From Falsiroseomonas oleicola (GTDB lineage: Bacteria; Pseudomonadota; Alphaproteobacteria; Acetobacterales; Acetobacteraceae): a DNA stretch of 64,000 nucleotides. The stretch is taken from assembly GCF_019029495.1 (NCBI RefSeq), contig NZ_JAERQM010000004.1, forward strand, positions 354,880 to 418,879, read 5' to 3'. Positions 17,522 through 25,231 of this stretch are shown one piece after another. The position numbers and the translations under genes were made by a program. Every line of letters starts with the position of its first letter. Position 1 is the first letter of the stretch. Below the pieces are notes generated by a model. The model ran no database searches. It was not told the origin of the DNA and saw nothing but the letters and a program-made list of their open reading frames with translations.

Positions 17522-18493
17522 TCAGTTCGCGCGCCACTCCCGGATGCGGCGCAGCAGCGCGCCATCCAGCGTGCGCTCATATTCCGTGAAGGCGGCGGCG
17601 AGCGCGGTCTGGAAGGCGGCCGCATCCACCTGCGTCACCACTGTCATGCCACGGCGGCGCAGCTCGTCCACGCCCGACTGCTCATCCGATGTGACGCGCG
17701 CGCGATTGGCGGCAGCACCGGCCTTGGCGGCTTCCATGAAGGCGGCGCGATCAGCGGCCGACATGCGCGCCAGCATCCCCGGATTGCAGATCAGGATGGC
17801 TGGCGAATAGACGTGGCCGGTCAGCGTCAGGTAGCGCTGCACCTGGTTCAGGTTGTTCGCCACGATCACCGGGATCGGATTCTCCTGCCCATCCACCGTG
17901 CCCTGCTGCAGGGCCGGCACGAGTTCGGAGAAGGCCATCGGAGTCGGCAGCGCGCCGAGGGTGGAGAAGGCGCGCATATGCACCTGGTTCTCCATGGTGC
18001 GCACCTTCAACCCGCGAATATCGGCGGGCGTGTTCACCTCGCGCCGCGAATTCGTCAGATGCCGGAAGCCGTTCTCCATCCAGACCACGCCGGCGAGGCC
18101 GCGGGCGGAGAAGCGGCCAAGCATCTGCTGGCCGATCTCGCTGTCCAGCACGCCGCGGGCATGGGCCGTGTCACGGAACAGGAAGGGCACGTCGAGGTTG
18201 CGCGTCTCCGGCACGAAGTTGCCGACCGGACCCGTCGAGGTGACGACGCATTCGATGGTGCCGATCTGCGCGCTCTCGATCGCCTCGCGCTCATTGTCGT
18301 TGCGCTGGATCACCACATTGTAGCGGCCGCCGCTGGCACGCTCGAAGGCTTCCTTCAGCGCGGTGGCGCCGGCGCCGTAATGGCTGTTTAGCGGCAGCGG
18401 ATGCTGGATGGTGATCTGGGTCTGGGCCAAAGCAGGGCCGGCCAGAGGGGCCAGGAAGGCGGCGGCCAGGGCCAGCCGGCGGGACAATGTCAT
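17522..18493 (-). CDS. dctP: TRAP transporter substrate-binding protein (DctP), copy 2
   Basis: This second DctP-type protein also has 323 residues and is alignable end to end without gaps with copy 1. Both end LRRIREWRAN. The signal peptide is MTLSRRLALAAAFLAPLAGPALA. The ligand-arginine block is NTPADIRGLKVRTMENQVH. Substitutions concentrate in the first half and in GHVYSPAILICNPGML, so its ligand may differ. It would be transcribed first in a dctP2-dctP1-dctQ-dctM order, with 189 bp between the two dctP genes. Whether both feed one permease is inference. Confidence 0.92.
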   Translation of the reverse strand: MTLSRRLALAAAFLAPLAGPALAQTQITIQHPLPLNSHYGAGATALKEAFERASGGRYNVVIQRNDNEREAIESAQIGTIECVVTSTGPVGNFVPETRNLDVPFLFRDTAHARGVLDSEIGQQMLGRFSARGLAGVVWMENGFRHLTNSRREVNTPADIRGLKVRTMENQVHMRAFSTLGALPTPMAFSELVPALQQGTVDGQENPIPVIVANNLNQVQRYLTLTGHVYSPAILICNPGMLARMSAADRAAFMEAAKAGAAANRARVTSDEQSGVDELRRRGMTVVTQVDAAAFQTALAAAFTEYERTLDGALLRRIREWRAN

Positions 18494-18612
18494 GTAGGCG
18501 TCTCTCCCCAGGACCGGGGCGCCTTCGCGGCGCCCCTTGCTGTCACAGGGTATAGGTGAAGCGGGGGCGCCGCTTCAAGCCAGGCCGCGCGGCGCCAGGC
18601 AAGGCTGGGCGA

Positions 18613-19242
18613 TCAATGCGCGGCCACATGGGGCAGGGGCAGGCCAAGCGCCAGCGCCTCATTCGCCGCCGCCGCACCCTCCCACAGCAGTTCGACGCCG
18701 ATATAGGCGATCAGCGCCAGGCCGATATAGGCAATGAACTTGTAGCGGTCGAGCATCCGCGCCAGCGCCCCGCCCAGCAGGCCCATCAGCAGGATGGAGA
18801 CGGTCAGGCCGATCACCAGCATCACCATGTTGTTGCGCGCCACGGCGGCGACGGCGAGCACATTGTCCAGGCTCATCGACACATCGGCGATGATGATCTG
18901 GCGCAGCGCCTGCATCAGGGTCTTGTCGGGCGCGGTGTGGCCGGCCTCGGCCTCCTCCGCCTCATGCCGCAGCTCCTTCCAGAAGCCCCAGGCGATATAC
19001 AGCAGCGCCGCGCCGCCGAGGAGCTCGATCCACCACAGGCCGAGCAGCCAGGTGGCGCCCAGCGAGAAGACGATGCGCAGCGCCGCCGCGGCCAGGATGC
19101 CGAACAGCACGGCGCGGCTGCGCAGCGCCGGCGGCAGGCCGGCGGCGGCCATGCCGATGACGACGGCATTGTCGCCGGACAGGATGACGTTGAGCCAGAG
19201 AATCTCCAGGAACTGCGGTCCCTGGGCCATGAGCGAATCCAT
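18613..19242 (-). CDS. TerC-family membrane protein (YjbE type)
   Basis: This 209-residue inner-membrane protein of the TerC/Alx superfamily is related to manganese exporters. The paired signature is clear: LNVILSGDNAVVIGMAA near the N-terminus and DVSMSLDNVLAVAA in the second half. Its acidic residues are the proposed metal-binding pair. Seven hydrophobic spans are visible. I could not find the yybP-ykoY manganese riboswitch that often precedes such genes. A perfect palindrome lies 74 bp upstream. Confidence 0.88.
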   Translation of the reverse strand: MDSLMAQGPQFLEILWLNVILSGDNAVVIGMAAAGLPPALRSRAVLFGILAAAALRIVFSLGATWLLGLWWIELLGGAALLYIAWGFWKELRHEAEEAEAGHTAPDKTLMQALRQIIIADVSMSLDNVLAVAAVARNNMVMLVIGLTVSILLMGLLGGALARMLDRYKFIAYIGLALIAYIGVELLWEGAAAANEALALGLPLPHVAAH

Positions 19243-19315
19243 ACCGTTCCTCCGGGCGCGGCACAGATCCTGGCCGTTTCAACCCGGTGACAGATTAGGT
19301 GCCGGAGGGCTCCCC

Positions 19316-19333
19316 GCGAAGTTTCAACTTCGC
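19316..19333. promoter_or_regulatory. Perfect palindrome upstream of terC
   Basis: GCGAAGTT and AACTTCGC (19316-19323 and 19326-19333) form an 8-base perfect inverted repeat with a 2-base centre. It lies between terC and the LysR gene and is followed by an AT-rich patch at 19348-19362 (TTATATGTATT). The short centre fits a dimeric-regulator operator better than a hairpin. The regulator is unknown. Confidence 0.4.
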
Positions 19334-19400
19334 AACGCCAGGGCCATGACTTATATGTATTGTGCGTGACAGATCGGTTACTTGCGCCGTGACATGCCTG

Positions 19401-20279
19401 TCACCCCGCCGCCTGTGCCAGCAGCCAGTCGCGGAACAGCCGAACGCCCCGATCCGCCGCCCGCCAGGGCCGGTGCACCAGGTACCAGGCGGTGCCGCGC
19501 GCCACCGGCAGCGGAAAGGGCGCCACCAGCCGCCCGGCGGCGAGGTCGTCGTCGATATAGGGCCGCACCCCCATCGCCACGCCGAGCCCATCGGCGGCGG
19601 CCTGCTGCGCCTGGCCGTAGAATTCGAAGACCGGCCCGGCGGCGGTGATGCCCGGCGCGCCGGCGGCTTCCAGCCAGCGCGGCCAGTCGCCGGGTGCATG
19701 CGCCACGCGCAGCAGGGTAGCTCGCGCCAAGCCAGCGGGGCGGCGCAGCTTCGCCGCCATGGCGGGCGCGCAGACCGGCAGCAGGTCCGCGCCGAACAGC
19801 CGGGTGGCGACAAGGTCCGGCCATTCGCCCTCGCCCATCAGGATCCCGCAGCTCCAGCGGTCGGAGAAGGGCGCGGCGATGCCGCCGGTGGTGATCCGCA
19901 CCTCCAGCCCTGGCTGCCGGCGTTGCAGGTCGGCGAGGCGGGGGATCAGCCAGCGGATGGCGAAGGTGGGACCGACCCCGACGGTCAGCGCGCCGCCGCC
20001 CGCCTCCTCCCGCACCTGTTCGGTCAGCCGTGCCAGCGCGTCGAGCAAGGGCACCAGCCCGTCGCGGTAGCGGCGGCCGGCCGCGGTCAGCTCCAGCCGG
20101 TTGGCGTGGCGGCGGAACAGCGCGACGCCCATGCGTTCCTCCAGCAGCTTCACCAGGCGGCTGACGGCCGCGGGCGTCACATGCAACTCCGCCGCCGCCT
20201 GCACGAAGCTGCCGGCGCGGGCGGCGGCTTCGAAGGCGCGGATGCCGTTCAGGAAGGGTGGGCGGGGGGCGGGTAGCAT
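19401..20279 (-). CDS. LysR-family transcriptional regulator, GcvA-like
   Basis: This 292-residue DNA-binding protein has an N-terminal winged helix (FEAAARAGSFVQAAAELHVTPAAVSRLVKLLEERMGVALF) and a type-2 periplasmic-binding-like effector domain. The long first helix and ALHV/VTPAAVS pattern are close to GcvA. It is divergent from the TauE-like exporter at 20365, with 85 bp between the starts. By the usual LysR logic it may regulate that gene. The effector is not predictable. Confidence 0.9.
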   Translation of the reverse strand: MLPAPRPPFLNGIRAFEAAARAGSFVQAAAELHVTPAAVSRLVKLLEERMGVALFRRHANRLELTAAGRRYRDGLVPLLDALARLTEQVREEAGGGALTVGVGPTFAIRWLIPRLADLQRRQPGLEVRITTGGIAAPFSDRWSCGILMGEGEWPDLVATRLFGADLLPVCAPAMAAKLRRPAGLARATLLRVAHAPGDWPRWLEAAGAPGITAAGPVFEFYGQAQQAAADGLGVAMGVRPYIDDDLAAGRLVAPFPLPVARGTAWYLVHRPWRAADRGVRLFRDWLLAQAAG

Positions 20280-20364
20280 CAGGAAAACTCATGCCAGGCT
20301 CAGCAAAGGCAGTTTGTGCGCCGTGCCCGGCGGGCGCAATCCATCCGTCAGAGGAGCCCCGCCG

Positions 20365-21108
20365 ATGACCGCCCTGACCATGCTGAGCCTCTGGACCCTG
20401 ATGGTCGCCACCTCCCTGCTCTCGGGAATCTTTGGCATGGCGGGAGGGCTGGTGCTGATCGGCGTGTTGCTGCTGCTGTTGCCGCTTCCCGTGGCGATGG
20501 CGCTGCATGCGGTGACGCAGATTGCCTCCAACGCCTGGCGCGCCGCCTTCCTGCTGCGCCATGTGCGCTGGGCGATCGTCGCCGCCTATGCGCTGGGCTG
20601 CGTCGTCGCGGTGGGGCTGTGGTCGCTGGTGCTCTTCGTGCCGGACAAGCCGCTGGCGCTGATCGCCCTCGGCCTCAGCCCCTTCCTGCTGAAGCTGCTG
20701 CCGGCCGGGTCGAAGGCCGATCCCGAGGACCCGCTGCATGGCGCCTGCTGCGGCATGGCCAGCATGTCGCTGATGCTGCTGACCGGCGTGGCGGGGCCGC
20801 TGCTCGACAGCTTTTTCCTGGGCGGCAGGCTCGACCGGCATGGCATCGTCGCCACCAAGGCGGTCTGCCAGGTGCAGGGCCATGCGATGAAGCTGCTGTA
20901 TTTCGGCGGGCTGGTGGCTGGCGCGGCGGAGCTTGACCCGGTTCTGGCCGGCGGTGCCGTCGCCGCCTCCCTGCTCGGCACCCTGCTGGCGAGGCCGCTG
21001 CTGGCGGCGCTGACGGAGGTGCAGTACCGCGCCTGGGCCGGGCGGCTGGTGGCGGGGATCGCCGCCTTCTACCTCGCGCAGGGCACCTGGCTGCTGGTCT
21101 TTCCCTGA
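20365..21108 (+). CDS. TauE/SafE-family sulfite exporter-like permease
   Basis: This 247-residue membrane protein has two hydrophobic halves, as in the TauE/SafE (DUF81) family that exports sulfite, sulfoacetate or other anions. The first helix contains SGIFGMAGGLVLIGVLLLLL, the characteristic G-rich re-entrant motif, and QIASNAWRAAFLLRHVRW follows. GAGGAG lies nine bases before the ATG. It is divergent from a LysR gene that may control it. The substrate is unknown. Confidence 0.85.
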   Translation: MTALTMLSLWTLMVATSLLSGIFGMAGGLVLIGVLLLLLPLPVAMALHAVTQIASNAWRAAFLLRHVRWAIVAAYALGCVVAVGLWSLVLFVPDKPLALIALGLSPFLLKLLPAGSKADPEDPLHGACCGMASMSLMLLTGVAGPLLDSFFLGGRLDRHGIVATKAVCQVQGHAMKLLYFGGLVAGAAELDPVLAGGAVAASLLGTLLARPLLAALTEVQYRAWAGRLVAGIAAFYLAQGTWLLVFP

Positions 21109-21119
21109 TGGAGGCCGTC

Positions 21120-21350
21120 ATGACGGACCCGAAGGAACCGCTGATCCGCGACCTGGTCGCCTGGATCGCCGATGCGCCGCGCCCCTATGCGGAGGTGATG
21201 GACATCTGGCGCACCTCCTGCCCCCGCCTGACGGTGTGGGAGGATGCGGGGGATCGCGGGTTGCTGGCCTGTGAGACGCGGGACGGCGCGCTCTGGGTTG
21301 TGGCGACGCCAGCCGGGCGCGCAGAGGTCAACTCAGCCACGCCACCATGA
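21120..21350 (+). CDS. Conserved small hypothetical protein
   Basis: This is a 76-residue soluble protein of unknown function. The centre reads YAEVMDIWRTSCPRLTVWEDA and the next part LACETRDGALWVVATPAGR, a compact alpha-then-beta composition that resembles short conserved alphaproteobacterial hypotheticals. GGAGG six bases upstream selects the ATG at 21120 over the one at 21108 that overlaps the exporter stop. It is probably co-transcribed with the exporter. Its 3' end overlaps the convergent lactate permease by 23 bp. Confidence 0.7.
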   Translation: MTDPKEPLIRDLVAWIADAPRPYAEVMDIWRTSCPRLTVWEDAGDRGLLACETRDGALWVVATPAGRAEVNSATPP

Positions 21351-22731
21351 CCCACCCCAGCACCACCACGCCCAGCATGGAGGGCAGCAGCAGCCGCCAG
21401 ATCTGCGCCGGCCGCGCGCCATCGGCCAGCAGCCCGCAGATCATCGCGGTGCCGGCGAAGGACATGCCCGCCCCCGCGGCACCCGCGAAATTGTGCAAGG
21501 CCGGCGCCAGCAACGGCGGCAGCCCCGCCGCCTGGCCGAGCGCCGCCTGCACCGGCATCAGCGCGGCGTTCGAGCCGACATTGCTGCCGGTGACGATGCC
21601 CGAGGCCAGCCCCAGCACCGGCACGGCATAGGGGGCGAGCGGTCCCAGCCCCTCCGCCGCCGCGCCGGCCAGCGCCCCGGCCATGCCGGACCCCGCCATC
21701 CAGCGCGCCAGCACGACATAAAGCAGCATGGCCAGCGCCGGCCGCAGCGCGCGGTGCAAGGCGGCGCGGCTGCGCGGCGCGGCGCCCGCGCGGCCGATCA
21801 GCAGCGCGCCGGAGACCACCCACAGCACCACCGCCACATGGGTGATGGGAAAGCCCGGCAGGTCGGCATAGGGCGCCCATTCGGGCGCGCCGGACCAGCT
21901 TCGCGCCAGCAACAGACAGAAGGTCAGCAGCAGATAGGGCGCCATGGCCCGCCCGGCGCGCGCCCAGCCTTGCACGCCACGCGGCGGGTCCAGCCGCCAC
22001 AGCGTGAAGAGCAGCGGCAGGCCGGTGGCCAGGATGCCCGCGACCTCGAAGGGAAACAGCGCGTGGGAGGCCAGCAGGATCGCCGACATCGCGGCCAGCA
22101 GCGCCATCTGCGCCGCCTTCTCCCGCCCCGGCACGGCGATGCCGGCCGCGGCGCAAAGCCGCCACAGCACCGGCCCCATCAGCAGCAGCCAGGCGGCGTT
22201 GGGCCAGGCGGTCAGCGCCGCGACATCCTGCGCCGGCAGCCCCGTCAGCGCCGCGCCGAGCGAGGTGCCCGGGCCGAGGCCGCCCCAGGGCACCAGGGTC
22301 AGCGACAGCAGCGCCATGGCGCCGGCCGGCGCACCGCGCAGCCCCATGCCGCGAATGGCGGACAGGGCGAAGACCGCGCCCACCGCGAAGCCGGTGACGC
22401 TTTCCATGAAGCCACCCATCAGCAGGGCGGCGACGAAGATGCGGCGCGGATCGGGTGCCCCGCCCGGCGTCGCTGTCGTCGAGGCACGGTCGGAGACGGC
22501 GGCGTGGAACAGCAGCCCGCCCATCAGCACGGTGATGGGTTTCAGCGCCAGGAAAAGGCCGCGCAGCGTTTCCTCGGACAGGAAGGGCAGGGCCGGCCCC
22601 TCCAGCGTCGCGACCACCGCCGGCAGGGCGGCGACCAGCGCGGCCAGCACCGCCGGCACCGGCCCGGCGCGACCCGAGAGCAGCAGCGCCACCAGCAGCA
22701 GCAGCGGCGCCGCCTGCAACAGCAGCATCAT
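21328..22731 (-). CDS. L-lactate permease family transporter
   Basis: This 467-residue membrane protein has about twelve hydrophobic segments and belongs to the LctP/LldP family of lactate/glycolate importers. GGFMESVTGFAVGAVF, LTLVPWGGLGPGTSLGAAL and a glycine/asparagine-rich late block (GLASGIVTGSNVGSNAALM) fit family patterns. It is shorter than E. coli LldP (551 residues), as in a compact subfamily, so the lactate assignment is by family only. It converges with the small hypothetical gene. Confidence 0.85.
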   Translation of the reverse strand: MMLLLQAAPLLLLVALLLSGRAGPVPAVLAALVAALPAVVATLEGPALPFLSEETLRGLFLALKPITVLMGGLLFHAAVSDRASTTATPGGAPDPRRIFVAALLMGGFMESVTGFAVGAVFALSAIRGMGLRGAPAGAMALLSLTLVPWGGLGPGTSLGAALTGLPAQDVAALTAWPNAAWLLLMGPVLWRLCAAAGIAVPGREKAAQMALLAAMSAILLASHALFPFEVAGILATGLPLLFTLWRLDPPRGVQGWARAGRAMAPYLLLTFCLLLARSWSGAPEWAPYADLPGFPITHVAVVLWVVSGALLIGRAGAAPRSRAALHRALRPALAMLLYVVLARWMAGSGMAGALAGAAAEGLGPLAPYAVPVLGLASGIVTGSNVGSNAALMPVQAALGQAAGLPPLLAPALHNFAGAAGAGMSFAGTAMICGLLADGARPAQIWRLLLPSMLGVVVLGWVMVAWLS

Positions 22732-22778
22732 GCGGTGATCCTTGTCGCAGGGGTCCGGCCGGGGCAGGCTGCGGCGCC

Positions 22779-23198
22779 ATGCAGCCCCCGCTCTACGCCG
22801 CCTATGGCAGCAATCTCGACCATGCCCGGATGACGGAACGCTGCCCCGGGGCGGCGCCGGCCGGCGCGCTGCTGCTGCCCGGCTGGCGCCTGGTGCTGCG
22901 CCGCTTCGCCGATATCGAGCCGGAGCCGGGGGCGCTGCTGCCGATTGGCCTCTGGCGCATCACCCCGCGCCACCTGCGGGCGCTGGATCGATTCGAGGGC
23001 ACGGCGCTCGGCGTCTATGAGCGGCTGAAGCTGCCGCTGCCGGATGGGGGCGAGGCCTGGATCTATGTCGGGCGGCGGCTGAAGCCGGGGCCGCCGGCGG
23101 GCTGGTATGTCGGGCATCTGCGCCGGGGCTATCGTGAATTCGGGCTGGCGGACTCGCCGCTGGAGGCGGCGCTGGCGGAATCGGGCTTCGTGGTTTGA
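22779..23198 (+). CDS. Gamma-glutamylcyclotransferase-like protein
   Basis: This 139-residue protein has the AIG2/GGCT fold. YAAYGSNLDHARMTERCPGA at residues 6-25 contains the YGSNL substrate loop, and the expected catalytic Glu is in LDRFEGTALGVY. WRITPRHLRALDRFEG matches the family core. It may cleave gamma-glutamylamines or related amides. It starts 47 bp from the divergent lactate permease, and its end overlaps the EamA gene by 70 bp on the opposite strand. Confidence 0.83.
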   Translation: MQPPLYAAYGSNLDHARMTERCPGAAPAGALLLPGWRLVLRRFADIEPEPGALLPIGLWRITPRHLRALDRFEGTALGVYERLKLPLPDGGEAWIYVGRRLKPGPPAGWYVGHLRRGYREFGLADSPLEAALAESGFVV

Positions 23199-24100
23199 AG
23201 CGGTAGCGCGGCCTGGGCATTCACCGCCAGCGGCGCGGCGCGGCGGCGCGCCACCTGCGCCTCCCGCCGCGTGATGTAGATGGCGGAACCGACGATCAGC
23301 GCGGCGCCGACGCCGAGCCAGATGTCCGGCACCTCCCGGAACAGCAGCACGCCCGTGGCGGCGGCGAAGACCAGGCGGATATAGGAGATCGGCGCGATGA
23401 CGCTGGCATCGACCATGCGCAGCGCATTGATCCAGAGATGCATGCCGAGCGGCCCGCAGACGCCGCACAGGATCAGCAGCCCGAAATTTCCCCAGCCCGG
23501 CCAGGCGAGCGTCGGCAGTGCGGCCGGCACGGCGACGGCCACCGCGACCACGCCGATCCAGAACATGATGGTGCCCGTGCGCTCCGTCCGCGCCAGGGTC
23601 TTGGTGGTCAGCACGATCATCGCGCCCATCAGCGCCGAGGCGAGGGCCGCCGCCAGCGGCCAGTCCAGCGCCACCGCCCCGGCATCGCCGGGGCGGATGA
23701 TGGCGACGACGCCGGCAAAGCCGACCAGCGTCGCGCTCCAGCGCCGCCAGCGCACCTTCTCGCCCAGCACCGGCCCGGCCAGCGCAGTGACGAACAGCAC
23801 GGAGGTGAAGGACAGCACGGTCGCCGTGGCCAGCGGCAGGCCGGTGAAGGCCAGGTAGTAGGTGTACCAGGACACGACAGACAGCACGCCGCGGAACAGC
23901 TGCATCGGCAGCGCCTTGGTGCGCGGCAGCGTCGGGTCCCGCGCCAAGGCCGGCAGGGTCCAGGCGATCTGGCCGAGGGCGCGGGCCAGCACCAGGGTGG
24001 CCAGCGGCACACCCTCCATCGCCTTCACCAGCGTGGTCTCCAGGTTGAAGACGAAGCCGGCGGCGACGGAAAGCAGCGCGGCCTTGGCGAATGGGCTCAT
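23129..24100 (-). CDS. EamA/DMT-superfamily permease
   Basis: This 323-residue inner-membrane protein has ten helices in two EamA repeats; examples are KAALLSVAAGFVFNLETTLVK at the start and ASVIAPISYIRLVFAAATGVLLF in the second half. It resembles the next gene upstream (24288-25142) in order and motifs (WYTYYLAFTGLPLATATVLS versus WGLYYYSFTRLDMATGTVLS), so the two are probably duplicates. The C-terminal 40 residues are soluble and Ala/Ser-rich. The substrate is unknown. Confidence 0.87.
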   Translation of the reverse strand: MSPFAKAALLSVAAGFVFNLETTLVKAMEGVPLATLVLARALGQIAWTLPALARDPTLPRTKALPMQLFRGVLSVVSWYTYYLAFTGLPLATATVLSFTSVLFVTALAGPVLGEKVRWRRWSATLVGFAGVVAIIRPGDAGAVALDWPLAAALASALMGAMIVLTTKTLARTERTGTIMFWIGVVAVAVAVPAALPTLAWPGWGNFGLLILCGVCGPLGMHLWINALRMVDASVIAPISYIRLVFAAATGVLLFREVPDIWLGVGAALIVGSAIYITRREAQVARRRAAPLAVNAQAALPLQTTKPDSASAASSGESASPNSR

Positions 24101-24130
24101 CCGATGCCGCGCCTCAAGGGGCTGCCCTGC

Positions 24131-24273
24131 GGCCGGCGTCCCGCGCCGGCCGAGCGGCCGAATGGCCGCCGCCGCTTATGCGTCATGCCGAAGGCATGCC
24201 TTCGGCATGACGAAGCCAAGGAAGCCGGAGGCTTCCGCCCGGCGTATGAGGGGCTCCGAAGCATTTCGGAGCA
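24131..24273 (-). repeat. Multi-hairpin structured element, copy A
   Basis: Read on the minus strand, this has hairpins at 24253-24272 (GCTCCGAA arm), 24220-24236 (GGAAGCC/GGCTTCC around a 3-base loop), 24181-24212 (a perfect 32-base palindrome), 24154-24169 (GCGGCC arms around a 4-base loop) and 24131-24151 (GGCCGGCG arm). Linkers CCCTCATACGCCGGGCG, CTTGGCTTCG and GCATAAGCGGCGG recur in copy B at 51725-51847, while the stems differ with compensated pairs. The element begins 15 bp past the end of the EamA gene at 24288. Confidence 0.8.
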
Positions 24274-24287
24274 CTTGGAAAGGACAC

Positions 24288-25142
24288 TCATCGGCGGCGG
24301 GCTTCCGCCACGGTGATGACGACGGCGCCGGTCATGATGATGGCGGCGCCGATCCAGCCGAACAGGTCCGGCACCTCGTTGAACAGGATCCAGCCCGCGG
24401 CGGTCACCACCACCAGGCGCAGATACTGGAAGGGGGCGATGGCGCTGGCCTCGCCATGGCGCAGCGCCTCCGTCACCATGAAGATGATGCCCGGCATCAC
24501 GGTGGCGACCACCAGCAGCAGCCCCATCTCCACCAGCCCGAGCGGCACCCAGGCCATGACGGCCAGCGGCAGCACGCCGAGGCTGGTGAAGACGCCGACC
24601 CAGGCCAGCACCGTCAGCGTGCTGTCGGTACGTGTCAGGCTGCGGGAGGACAGCGTGATGCCGCACCAGGCGATGGCGGCGACGATGGCCGCCGTCGCGC
24701 CCAGCGCATCCACCTCCGCCCCCGGCCGCAGCATCACGGCCACGCCGAGCAGGCCGGCGATGGTGCCGAACCAGCGCCAGCGATCCACCCGCTCCCCCAA
24801 TATCGGCGCGGCGAGCAGGGTGGTGAACATGACATTGGTGAAGGACAGCACCGTGCCCGTCGCCATGTCGAGCCGGGTGAAGGAATAGTAGTAGAGCCCC
24901 CAGCAGATGAGGGAGGACGCGCCGCGCAGCATGTGCATCGGCAGCCGCTTCGTGCGGAACACCGCCACACCGCTGGTCGCGATGCGCGGCGAAACCCACA
25001 GCAACTGCCCGAGGGCGCGGGCGAAAAGCTGCACCTCCACCGGGATGCCGCGCGCGGTCATCCATCGGATCATCAGCACCTCCGCCGCGAACAGCACGGC
25101 CGCCGCCGACATCAGGGCCGCGCCCTTCAGGTTGCCACTCAT
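24288..25142 (-). CDS. EamA/DMT-superfamily permease
   Basis: This is a ten-helix permease of about 284 residues. It opens LKGAALMSAAAVLFAAEVLMI and has the paired-repeat pattern (second repeat near GATAAIVAAIAWCGITLSSRS). It resembles the downstream EamA gene at 23129-24100 and may be a duplicate. The start at 25142 is chosen because the helix begins at once; ATG at 25154 is also possible, and neither has a clear ribosome site. A structured multi-hairpin element follows its stop. It is divergent from the ketopantoate-reductase-like gene. Confidence 0.85.
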   Translation of the reverse strand: MSGNLKGAALMSAAAVLFAAEVLMIRWMTARGIPVEVQLFARALGQLLWVSPRIATSGVAVFRTKRLPMHMLRGASSLICWGLYYYSFTRLDMATGTVLSFTNVMFTTLLAAPILGERVDRWRWFGTIAGLLGVAVMLRPGAEVDALGATAAIVAAIAWCGITLSSRSLTRTDSTLTVLAWVGVFTSLGVLPLAVMAWVPLGLVEMGLLLVVATVMPGIIFMVTEALRHGEASAIAPFQYLRLVVVTAAGWILFNEVPDLFGWIGAAIIMTGAVVITVAEARRR

Positions 25143-25231
25143 CCCGGGGAACATTGACGCGGCGCTGGTCCTCTCTAGCCTGGGATGCAGGGTGGTCAGG
25201 CCGCGCCGCGCCGCGCAAGGGCGCCGGGCGC

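Noticed and set aside
19243-19400. yybP-ykoY manganese riboswitch upstream of terC
   Set aside because: The conserved paired core could not be traced; only a short palindrome is present.
24101-24287. Insertion-sequence remnant between the EamA genes
   Set aside because: There is no transposase fragment, terminal repeat or target duplication. The structure is explained better by the hairpin element.
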